Assembly (NCBI GenBank): GCA_945868935.1
Contig: CAMBNE010000089.1
Coordinates: 1-5,654, forward strand
From: an uncultured Clostridia bacterium
GTDB taxonomy: Bacteria > Bacillota > Clostridia > Oscillospirales > Acutalibacteraceae
Length of the DNA: 5,654 nt
Direction: 5' to 3'
The notes beneath the pieces are model-generated. The model had not been told where the DNA came from and did not search any database. It was given only the letters and a program-made list of their open reading frames with translations. Position numbers and translations under genes: made by a program. Below, one piece after another: positions 1 through 5,338 of the stretch. Positions within the stretch are counted from its first letter, which is position 1; the number at the start of each line of letters is the position of its first letter.

Positions 1-11
1 TCAAATATTTT

Positions 12-40
12 GAAATCTTAAAAATATTTAAGGTTTTTTT
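12..40 (+). terminator. Possible weak AT-rich hairpin with T-tract, upstream of the dockerin gene
   Basis: Bases 12-22 can pair with 27-37 around a four-base loop (AATA, 23-26). The core CTTAAA/TTTAAG is perfect, and the outer part needs two G-T wobbles. The 3' arm runs into seven T residues (34-40). This could be the end of a gene lying left of the window. However, the stem holds only one G-C pair, so it may simply be AT-rich promoter-upstream DNA. It lies just before the -35 box at 44. Confidence 0.25.
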
Positions 41-43
41 AAG

Positions 44-72
44 TTTACAAGTATATAATCAATCTGTACAAT
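44..72 (+). promoter_or_regulatory. Sigma-A-like promoter of the dockerin/beta-helix gene
   Basis: A -35 box TTTACA (44-49) is separated by exactly 17 bases from a -10 box TACAAT (67-72). Each differs from consensus at one position. The predicted transcript would begin near base 79, giving a leader of about 30 bases before the start codon, with no room for a riboswitch. A second -10-like TATAAT at 54-59 has no matching -35 at normal spacing and is less likely. No operator repeat is evident around the boxes. Confidence 0.6.
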
Positions 73-93
73 GGGAAATATTTTCAAATAATA

Positions 94-100
94 AAAGGAG
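94..100 (+). promoter_or_regulatory. Ribosome binding site that sets the TTG start at 109
   Basis: AAAGGAG (94-100) is a strong Shine-Dalgarno sequence. An in-frame GTG at 100 uses the last G of this site and so cannot be the start it serves. The TTG at 109 sits eight bases downstream, the normal spacing, and yields a clean signal peptide beginning MKVKNAFL. Confidence 0.75.
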
Positions 101-108
101 TGATTTTT

Positions 109-2418
109 TTGAAAGTTAAAAATGCATTTTTAGCGTCCGTTTTATCTGTGCTGCTGATAACGGCTTCTCTGCCGATTGCTTCTGCCGCAAATTCCGACGA
201 AGCAGTTTCATCAGATGTGATGATTCTCGGCGATGCCGACGGCGACGGACTGGTAGCGATTAATGATGCGACGCTGATTCAAAGGCATACGGCGGAATTT
301 GGGAATATCCCTGACGAGAGAAAGGCGGCGGCTGATGTCAACGCAGATGACTACATTACCGTTGCCGACGCAACGCTGATTCAGAAATATCTCGCAGAAA
401 TTGCGACGGAATATGCCATTAATGAGCCAATCGGCGGTGGCGATACACAGGACACCACCGCAACAGAGGCTACCGAGGACACCACAGCTAACTCTCCAAC
501 AGACGCAGTTGATGAGGATGCGTGGAAAAGCAACACCGGTCAGATTATTCTCAGCAATAGCGGCATCACCGTTTCGGGTGACGGAATTTCCGTTGACGGC
601 AATATCGTCACGATTTCCGACGGCGGCGACTGGGAGGTTTTCGGCACCTGTGACGACGGTATGATTTACGTTAATACTGGCGAGATTAAGGACGATAACG
701 ACAAGGTTAAGCTCAGACTGAACGGTATGAGTCTTACCAATACAAGCGGTCCTGCAATTTACTTTGACCGCTGCAAAAAAGCTTTCATTACCATTGAAAG
801 CGGCAGTGAAAACTATGTAGCTGACTCTCCCGATTACGCTGCCGACTATTCCGAGGCAAAGGGTGCAATTCACATCGATGATTCTCTTGAAATCAAGGGT
901 AAGGGTACACTGAACGTAACAGGCAACTACAGTCATGCTGTTAATTCGGACGATGACATCCTGATTGAAAACGGAGTAATTAATATTCTTTCAAGTGTAA
1001 AGGACGGCTTGCATGCTAACGACGCAATTGATATTATCGGCAAAAACATTGTTCTTACCACTAACACCACAGGTGATGCGGTGAAGAGTGAAGGATATCT
1101 AACAGTAGATGCGGCTAAGCTCAACTTCACAGCAGGCGCAAAGGGATTGAACGCAGCAGACTATATTACTCTGACAGACGTTAATGCAACAATGAATACC
1201 GATAACGACTGTATCAACTCCAATGCGGCAGTAACGGTTTCGGGCGGCACCTATGAGCTGACATCAGGTGACGACGGTATTACAGGTCTTACTATTGCCA
1301 TTGAAAGCGGTACCTTCGATATGGAAACTACGGGCAAGGGCCTTAATGACGATGAAGGCAACACCATTACCACAGGTGATTTCACGATTGATTCCGCAGA
1401 TGATTGCATTAATTCCAACGGCGCTGTAACAATTTACGATGGCACCTTTGAGCTGGAGTCCGACGATGATGCGATTACGGGCGACACCATTGGCATTACA
1501 GGCGGCACTTTCATACTCAATACAGTAGGGAAGGGCATTAAGTCTGCCACAGACACTACTCTCAAGGACGGTAACTATACCATCAACTCGACTGACGACG
1601 CACTTCATACAAACGGCAATATCACGATTGACGGCGGTATCTATACAATTACCTCAGGTGATGACGGTGTTCACGCCGACACTACCCTCACAATTAATGA
1701 CTGCATATTGACGATTACCAAGAGCTATGAGGGCTTGGAGGGCTGCGATGTTATAATTAACGGCGGCACAATCAGCGTTGTTTCTTCCGACGACGGCATT
1801 AATGCGGCAGGCGGTCACGATTCATCATCTCAGAATACACGTCCGGGCGGACAGGGCGGCAGCCAGTTTAATCCCGGCACTTCCTCCAACAGCAGTATTC
1901 AGATTAACGGCGGCTATATCTCAGTTGTTGCGTCGGGCGACGGTATTGATTCCAACGGTGCACTGACCTTTGCGGGCGGTGTTACACTCGTTCAGGATTT
2001 GACAAACGACGGCGACTTTGCGATTGACGCAGACAGCAAAATCACTTTCAGCGGCGGCATTGTTATGGCGGTGTGTTCTTCAAACGCAATGTGGCAGGAT
2101 ATTACCGGTAAGCTGAGCGACGGTGCTGTAATTAACCAGTCAGTAGGCACTGTTTCCACAAGTACAGTATTCGCAGTAAAGGATTCTTCCGATAACGTGC
2201 TTTCCGCACTTCAGTCTAAAGTGTCGGGTAACGTGGGCGTTGTTTACTACAACAGCAGTTCAACTGCCGGCACCGTTTCTACAGGCGGCAGCTACAGCGG
2301 CACTCTCGACGACTTTGGCTACGGCTCAGGCGGCAGTTACACCGGAGGCAGCAGCTACACACTCTCCGCAAGCTCATCAAGCGGTGGCGGAAACTTAGGC
2401 CCCGGAGGAAGATATTGA
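109..2418 (+). CDS. Secreted dockerin protein with Cthe_2159-type beta-helix carbohydrate-binding domain
   Basis: This 769-residue protein starts at TTG 109, chosen by its ribosome site. Residues 1-26 form a signal peptide (Lys-containing start, hydrophobic core, likely cleavage after Ala-Ser-Ala at 24-26). Residues 41-98 form a type I-like dockerin with two EF-hand-like calcium loops: Asp42/44/46/53 and Asp76/Asn78/Asp80/Asp87, each followed by ATLIQ(R/K). A Thr/Glu/Asp-rich linker spans about 110-138. From about 145 to 660 there are repeated short beta-strand rungs with DDGI, GDGI, GKG and GGT turns, as in the Cthe_2159 (DUF4353) family. The founding member of that family is a right-handed beta-helix reported to bind cellulose and acidic polysaccharide. 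A Gly/Ser/Gln-rich loop interrupts the helix at 568-596, and the C-terminus (about 722-769) is Gly/Ser-rich. No LPXTG motif, S-layer module or recognisable catalytic module is seen, so attachment through a scaffold cohesin is inferred. It forms its own transcription unit. The beta-helix could instead be a polysaccharide lyase relative; binding is the safer call. Confidence 0.85.
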   Translation: MKVKNAFLASVLSVLLITASLPIASAANSDEAVSSDVMILGDADGDGLVAINDATLIQRHTAEFGNIPDERKAAADVNADDYITVADATLIQKYLAEIATEYAINEPIGGGDTQDTTATEATEDTTANSPTDAVDEDAWKSNTGQIILSNSGITVSGDGISVDGNIVTISDGGDWEVFGTCDDGMIYVNTGEIKDDNDKVKLRLNGMSLTNTSGPAIYFDRCKKAFITIESGSENYVADSPDYAADYSEAKGAIHIDDSLEIKGKGTLNVTGNYSHAVNSDDDILIENGVINILSSVKDGLHANDAIDIIGKNIVLTTNTTGDAVKSEGYLTVDAAKLNFTAGAKGLNAADYITLTDVNATMNTDNDCINSNAAVTVSGGTYELTSGDDGITGLTIAIESGTFDMETTGKGLNDDEGNTITTGDFTIDSADDCINSNGAVTIYDGTFELESDDDAITGDTIGITGGTFILNTVGKGIKSATDTTLKDGNYTINSTDDALHTNGNITIDGGIYTITSGDDGVHADTTLTINDCILTITKSYEGLEGCDVIINGGTISVVSSDDGINAAGGHDSSSQNTRPGGQGGSQFNPGTSSNSSIQINGGYISVVASGDGIDSNGALTFAGGVTLVQDLTNDGDFAIDADSKITFSGGIVMAVCSSNAMWQDITGKLSDGAVINQSVGTVSTSTVFAVKDSSDNVLSALQSKVSGNVGVVYYNSSSTAGTVSTGGSYSGTLDDFGYGSGGSYTGGSSYTLSASSSSGGGNLGPGGRY
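1204..1788 (+). repeat. Three tandem 65-residue (195-base) repeats within the beta-helix
   Basis: Residues 366-430, 431-495 and 496-560 align without gaps as three 65-residue units (bases 1204-1398, 1399-1593, 1594-1788). Each contains three rungs of about 21-22 residues. Shared landmarks are an opening (D/N)D-(C/A)-(I/L)-x-(S/T)-N, a (G/D)G-(T/I)-(Y/F) turn near position 15, a (G/D)DD(G/A)-(I/V) turn near position 23 and a GK/YEG-(I/L) turn near position 45. The first two units are closest to each other and the third is more diverged. Cys368 and Cys433 fall on the same repeat position. The DNA has diverged at many codons, so this is an old duplication under protein-level selection. Confidence 0.8.
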
Positions 2419-2482
2419 TATAAAGCCTAAAAGGCCGGCTTTTGCAGTAAGAACATGCTTTAACCTGCACTAAAACAAAAAT

Positions 2483-2528
2483 AATCCGAACCTTACTCTG
2501 ATTGGAGAAGGTTCGGATTTGTTTTTTT
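2483..2528 (+). terminator. Rho-independent terminator of the dockerin gene
   Basis: A perfect 12-base-pair stem pairs AATCCGAACCTT (2483-2494) with its complement at 2508-2519. A further CTC/GAG pairing (2496-2498 with 2505-2507) extends it after a one-base bulge, leaving a six-base loop. It is followed by a T-rich run interrupted once (2518-2528). It lies 64 bases after the stop codon and separates the dockerin gene from the next promoter. Confidence 0.9.
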
Positions 2529-2560
2529 ATCTTAAACAGGTAAAATATTTTTTAAAATAA

Positions 2561-2589
2561 TTGCCGTATGGCTGTTTTTATGATAGAAT
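2561..2589 (+). promoter_or_regulatory. Promoter of the five-gene small-enzyme run
   Basis: The -35 box TTGCCG (2561-2566) and -10 box TAGAAT (2584-2589) are 17 bases apart. A TGA directly before the -10 (2581-2583) gives an extended -10 (TGn) element, which helps compensate for the imperfect -35. Transcription should start near 2596, about 34 bases before the first ATG. It lies just after the upstream terminator, which supports an independent unit. Confidence 0.6.
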
Positions 2590-2618
2590 TTAGATAAATA
2601 TCAGATCGTGAGTAATTT

Positions 2619-2625
2619 AGGTGAT
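2619..2625 (+). promoter_or_regulatory. Ribosome binding site that selects ATG 2630
   Basis: AGGTGAT matches the downstream half of the full Shine-Dalgarno complement (AGGAGGTGATC). The in-frame GTG at 2621 and ATG at 2624 overlap this site, so ATG 2630 is the best start, eight bases after the AGG core. Confidence 0.6.
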
Positions 2626-2629
2626 GAAA

Positions 2630-3064
2630 ATGATTAGAGAAATCAAAGCAAACGAACTGAAAGAACTGCTTGAATTATATACGCATTTGCATGAGTTGGG
2701 AGTCCCTGAGAATACAGAACATTTACAGAAAACATGGAACACAATTTGCAACGACGCAAATCATCATATTATTGTTTGTGAGGTTGACGGCAAAATTGTT
2801 TCTTCCTGCGTTTGCGTGATTATTCCGAATCTTACAAGAAATATCCGACCCTATGCTTTTATTGAAAATGTGGTTACACACGCTGATTACAGAGGAAAAG
2901 GCTACGCAACAATGTGCCTTAATTATGCAAAAGAACTTGCACAGAAAGCGGATTGCTACAAAATGATGTTGCTCACAGGCTCAAAGAATGACATCACTTT
3001 AAACTTTTATAAAAAAGCAGGCTACAATTCAGATGATAAAACTGCGTTTATTCAATGGTTGTAG
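2630..3064 (+). CDS. GNAT family N-acetyltransferase (first copy)
   Basis: This is a 144-residue soluble protein of typical single-domain GNAT length, expected to transfer an acetyl group from acetyl-CoA to an amine on an unknown small molecule or protein. It opens with the usual beta-strand and helix (MIREIKANEL). The acetyl-CoA pyrophosphate-binding motif A appears at residues 88-93 (RGKGYA, fitting R-x-x-G-x-A) after the strand ending FIENVVTHADY. The C-terminal motif NFYKKAGY is at 125-132, where Tyr127 is the position that often acts as general acid in the fold. No signal peptide or membrane segment is present. It is first in a five-gene same-strand run, and the next gene starts 11 bases after its stop. 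The two acetyltransferases differ clearly in sequence, so they are not a recent tandem duplication. The substrate cannot be inferred. Confidence 0.88.
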   Translation: MIREIKANELKELLELYTHLHELGVPENTEHLQKTWNTICNDANHHIIVCEVDGKIVSSCVCVIIPNLTRNIRPYAFIENVVTHADYRGKGYATMCLNYAKELAQKADCYKMMLLTGSKNDITLNFYKKAGYNSDDKTAFIQWL

Positions 3065-3068
3065 GGAG
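3063..3068 (+). promoter_or_regulatory. Ribosome binding site of the second acetyltransferase
   Basis: AGGGAG (3063-3068) overlaps the TAG stop of the previous gene and lies seven bases before ATG 3076. An upstream in-frame alternative at 3055 would place the start inside the preceding gene and before this site, so 3076 is preferred. Confidence 0.65.
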
Positions 3069-3075
3069 TGATAAA

Positions 3076-3543
3076 ATGAACATAGAATACAGAAAAGCAA
3101 CGCTTGATGAAGCAAAAAGAGTATGCTATATTGTTCAGCACACCAAGGCTGAAATTTATCCCGATTACTATACAAAGGCTGTTGTTGACTTTTTCGGCAG
3201 ACTTCACAGCATTGATAATATAGTTAAAGATATTGAAGCAGGCAGAATAAGCGTTTTAATCAAGGACGGCGAAATTATAGGCACAGGCAGTCATACCGAC
3301 AATCATATTACAAGAGTTTATGTTCTGCCTGAATTTCAGGGACAAGGCTACGGCAGTCTTATTATGGACAAGCTTGAAAAAGAAATTTTCTCAAAATACG
3401 ATTACTGCGAGCTTGACGCTTCACTTCCTGCTTGTATCTTCTATGAAAACCGAGGATTTAAAACGGTAAAGCATATCAAATACGATATCGGCTACGGTGC
3501 ATTTATGATTTATGAGATTATGAGAAAAAATAAAGACCAATGA
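3076..3543 (+). CDS. GNAT family N-acetyltransferase (second, divergent copy)
   Basis: This 155-residue protein has the complete GNAT fold signature. The N-terminal strand is IEYRKATLDEA. Strands run through LIKDGEIIGTGS to the conserved VYVLPEFQGQGYGS. The acetyl-CoA loop is Q88-G-Q-G-Y-G93, fitting Q-x-x-G-x-G. The C-terminal FYENRGF lies at 122-128, with Tyr123 in the usual general-acid position. The VLPEFQGQGYG style is typical of small Clostridia acetyltransferases whose substrates are mostly unknown. No signal or membrane segment is seen. Spacing to the upstream acetyltransferase is 11 bases, strongly suggesting co-transcription. A 90-base gap follows before the Nudix gene. The family call is secure and the substrate is unknown. 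Confidence 0.88.
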   Translation: MNIEYRKATLDEAKRVCYIVQHTKAEIYPDYYTKAVVDFFGRLHSIDNIVKDIEAGRISVLIKDGEIIGTGSHTDNHITRVYVLPEFQGQGYGSLIMDKLEKEIFSKYDYCELDASLPACIFYENRGFKTVKHIKYDIGYGAFMIYEIMRKNKDQ

Positions 3544-3620
3544 TTAAAGATAAACGCAAAAAAATATGAAAAGATATCTTCTATCAGGCAGTATTATTTG
3601 AAACGCTTACGGAATATTGA

Positions 3621-3626
3621 AAGGAA
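3621..3626 (+). promoter_or_regulatory. Ribosome binding site of the Nudix gene
   Basis: AAGGAA (3621-3626), preceded by an A to make AAAGGAA, is seven bases before ATG 3634. A TTG at 3598 would extend the protein by 12 residues that do not belong to the Nudix fold, and it lacks a good ribosome site, so 3634 is preferred. Confidence 0.6.
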
Positions 3627-3633
3627 TATAAAA

Positions 3634-4062
3634 ATGGAAGTAAAGTTTTATGATACAGTAGATGACAAGCTTTTAAAATTTGCTGTAATTGTCGCAAAGT
3701 CAAACGGCAAGTGGGTGTTCTGCAAGCATAAAGAGCGTGATACATACGAATGTCCGGGCGGTCACAGAGAAGCAGGCGAAAATATCGACGATACTGCAAA
3801 ACGTGAATTGTATGAGGAAACCGGTGCGATTGATTATACTATCAAGCCAATCTGCGTTTACTCGGTAACTGCCCCGGATAATTTCAACGGAGTAGAAACA
3901 TTCGGAAAGCTCTATTTTGCGGATATTACTACCTTCGAAACGGAGCTGCACAGCGAAATTGAAAAGATTGAATTATTTGACGAGTTACCGTCAAAGTGGA
4001 CTTATCCTCATATTCAGCCGCTTTTATTGAAAGAAGTTGAGCGTAGAAATTTCCTGAATTAA
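3634..4062 (+). CDS. Nudix hydrolase
   Basis: This 142-residue protein is predicted to hydrolyse a nucleoside diphosphate linked to another group, using divalent metal. The Nudix box is complete at residues 43-65: Gly43, five residues, Glu49, seven residues, Arg57-Glu58-Leu59, then Glu61-Glu62, Gly64 and Ala65. This fits GX5EX7REUXEEXGU with every metal-binding position present. The preceding strand KFAVIVAKSNGKWVFCKH and the CPGGH lead-in are typical. Length equals a single-domain Nudix protein. Substrate subfamily (oxidised nucleotide, ADP-ribose, nucleotide sugar, other) cannot be told from the box. It is third in the run, 90 bases after the second acetyltransferase and 16 bases before the HAD gene. 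Housecleaning of damaged or excess nucleotides is possible but is inference. Confidence 0.92.
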   Translation: MEVKFYDTVDDKLLKFAVIVAKSNGKWVFCKHKERDTYECPGGHREAGENIDDTAKRELYEETGAIDYTIKPICVYSVTAPDNFNGVETFGKLYFADITTFETELHSEIEKIELFDELPSKWTYPHIQPLLLKEVERRNFLN

Positions 4063-4066
4063 TAAT

Positions 4067-4071
4067 GGAGG
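4067..4071 (+). promoter_or_regulatory. Ribosome binding site that sets the TTG start of the HAD gene
   Basis: GGAGG (4067-4071) is a full-strength site seven bases before TTG 4079. No in-frame ATG lies near the protein's N-terminus, and the TTG start puts HAD motif I at its usual distance from the N-terminus. Confidence 0.8.
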
Positions 4072-4078
4072 ATAAAAA

Positions 4079-4717
4079 TTGAAATACAAAAATATTCTTT
4101 GGGATTGGAACGGTACAATTCTCAACGATACACCCGTTGCTTTTGAAGCTACAAATATTCTGTTGGAAAGATACGGCTATCCAGCAATTACGTTAGAGTA
4201 TTATCGGGATAATATTGACACGCCTATTGTGAATTTTTACAGTAAAATTTTTGACCTGAATAAACACGATATTCAAATGCTCGACGAAGAATGGGGCGTT
4301 TTGTATAATCAGCTTTCCGATAAAATCGGATTACACAAAGGCGTTGAGGAATTACTGCATTTCTTTGTTGATGAAAACTACCGTCAGGTAGTATTGTCTG
4401 CTTTCAGAACAGAAGTAATCACAAAATACGCACGCAAATTTTCTGTAGAGGAATATTTTGAGGATATTCTCGGTACACAGAATATCGTAATGGAAAGTAA
4501 AACTATACGTGGCAGACGATATATGACGGAACACAAATTTGCTCCGGAACAAACGCTGTATATCGGCGATACTGTACACGACTGCGACACCGCTCTTGCG
4601 TTATGCGTAGATTGTGTGCTGTTCTCGGGAGGACAGCAGTCGCCGAAATTATTGCAACAATGCGGTGTGCCTGTATTTGATAGTTTTTCGGAAATTAAAA
4701 AGTATATTATTATTTAG
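4079..4717 (+). CDS. HAD superfamily hydrolase with DWNGT motif I
   Basis: This 212-residue protein from a TTG start is a probable phosphatase of the haloacid dehalogenase superfamily, in the phosphoglycolate-phosphatase-like size class. Motif I is WDWNGT at residues 8-13, with nucleophile Asp9. Residue +2 is Asn11, where most phosphatases of the superfamily have a second Asp. A helical cap region follows (about 15-85). Motif II is likely Ser107 in VVLSAF, a motif III lysine is probably Lys141 (ESK), and motif IV is YIGDTVHDCD with Asp164 and Asp168. The ending (SGGQQSPKLLQQCGVPVFDS) resembles other DWNGT-type HAD proteins in Firmicutes, so the Asn looks like a subfamily trait and not a mutation. 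The gene starts 16 bases after the Nudix gene, so translation is probably linked in one message. The substrate is unknown. Confidence 0.88.
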   Translation: MKYKNILWDWNGTILNDTPVAFEATNILLERYGYPAITLEYYRDNIDTPIVNFYSKIFDLNKHDIQMLDEEWGVLYNQLSDKIGLHKGVEELLHFFVDENYRQVVLSAFRTEVITKYARKFSVEEYFEDILGTQNIVMESKTIRGRRYMTEHKFAPEQTLYIGDTVHDCDTALALCVDCVLFSGGQQSPKLLQQCGVPVFDSFSEIKKYIII

Positions 4718-4762
4718 GATACTTTTCCGATGAAAAACATAAAAGTAGAAATAATGAATTGA

Positions 4763-4769
4763 AAAGGAG
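4763..4769 (+). promoter_or_regulatory. Ribosome binding site of the SnoaL-like gene
   Basis: AAAGGAG (4763-4769) precedes ATG 4780 by ten bases. A TTG at 4759 in the same frame would translate this site itself as coding sequence, so the ATG at 4780 is preferred. Confidence 0.7.
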
Positions 4770-4779
4770 AAAAATAACT

Positions 4780-5172
4780 ATGAACAACAAAGAATTAGTA
4801 GTCAGCTTCTTTACGGAAGGGTACTCAAATCACAATTATGATTATATTATGGAATGTGTAGCAGAGAATTACATAGACCACAGCCCTGCCGGTGCAAGAA
4901 GCAATGCGGATGCGGTGAATATCCTGAAAATTGTGGAGGGACAGTTCGCTGACTTAAAAATCAAGGTGCTTGATGTATTTTCTGAGAATGAAATGGTTGC
5001 AACCAGAATTCTCTATGACGGTATTCATATCGGAACTTGTATGGGAATACCTGCCACCGGAAAACATATCAGCTTTGAAGCATTGGAGAACTTTAAGGTT
5101 GCAGATGGCAAAATTGTGGAATCATGGGGATATTGGCCTGACAAAGAAATTGAGCAAAAGCTGAAAGCATAA
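4780..5172 (+). CDS. SnoaL-like / ester cyclase family protein
   Basis: This 130-residue single-domain protein is of the SnoaL-like polyketide-cyclase/ester-cyclase type within the NTF2-like fold. Visible signatures are the N-terminal helix (KELVVSFFTEGYSNHNYDYI), YIDHSPAG at 31-38, a central strand with His83 in GIHIGTCMGIPATGK, and the C-terminal FKVADGKIVESWGYWPD, the characteristic last strands of the family. In SnoaL itself the pocket Asp and His promote an aldol ring closure. Many bacterial homologues outside polyketide clusters have no known reaction, and no polyketide genes are present here. It is the last gene of the five-gene run, 62 bases after the HAD gene and before the terminator at 5252. 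Cytoplasmic, with no signal peptide. The fold call is good and the function open. Confidence 0.85.
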   Translation: MNNKELVVSFFTEGYSNHNYDYIMECVAENYIDHSPAGARSNADAVNILKIVEGQFADLKIKVLDVFSENEMVATRILYDGIHIGTCMGIPATGKHISFEALENFKVADGKIVESWGYWPDKEIEQKLKA

Positions 5173-5251
5173 GCTTGCTTGTTCAGAATTCTATGCAATA
5201 AATGCGATTTCTGCAAATAATTAAATTAGAAAAATTCTCGATTAAAATTAA

Positions 5252-5299
5252 AACCCTCAATCATCACCGTAAAAGTTGATTGAGGGTTGTTTTTATTTT
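5252..5299. terminator. Bidirectional rho-independent terminator between convergent genes
   Basis: AACCCTCAATCA (5252-5263) pairs perfectly over 12 bases with 5277-5288, leaving a 13-base loop. On the plus strand it runs into TTGTTTTTATTTT (5287-5299). On the minus strand the same stem runs into a T-rich stretch, because 5242-5253 is A-rich. It lies 79 bases after the SnoaL-like stop codon and 50 bases past the stop of the convergent permease, so it should end transcription from both sides. Confidence 0.88.
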
Positions 5300-5338
5300 C
5301 CGACTTTCTTATTTGTGTCTGCGGGTAATCTTAATCGG

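Noticed and set aside
401..664. An 87-codon plus-strand frame inside the dockerin gene
   Set aside because: It overlaps the linker and first beta-helix rungs in another frame, is rich in Pro/Thr/Arg typical of a shifted reading, and has no ribosome binding site.
211..936. A 241-codon open frame on the minus strand opposite the dockerin gene
   Set aside because: It is fully antisense to a well-supported gene with signal peptide and dockerin. It has no ribosome site or recognisable domain, and it arises because the sense codon pattern (many GAC, GGC, ATT) rarely creates antisense stops. The same applies to the minus-strand frames at 933-1130 and 1264-1608.
2422..2442. A small inverted repeat AAAGCC/GGCTTT just after the dockerin gene stop
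   Set aside because: It has only a six-base stem and a four-T tail, and a far stronger terminator lies about 40 bases downstream. At most it is an accessory hairpin.
3566..3601. An 11-codon frame (ATG to TGA) with a leader-peptide look in the 90-base gap
   Set aside because: It lacks a good ribosome site and has no attenuator-type hairpins or run of regulatory codons after it. A frame this short is expected by chance.
4721..4746. ACTTTT/AAAAGT inverted repeat between the HAD and SnoaL-like genes
   Set aside because: It is a six-base AT-rich stem with a 14-base loop and no T-run, so not a terminator, and it is likely to be chance in AT-rich DNA.
2630..5172. The run of small enzyme genes as an integron gene-cassette array
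   Set aside because: Two of the gaps are only 11 and 16 bases, too short for attC recombination sites. The longer gaps show no attC-like paired boxes, and no integrase is present.
5173..5251. The spacer after the SnoaL-like gene as a possible small RNA or gene
   Set aside because: No open frame with a ribosome site, promoter pair or structured element was visible. It is simply AT-rich 3' untranslated sequence before the terminator.
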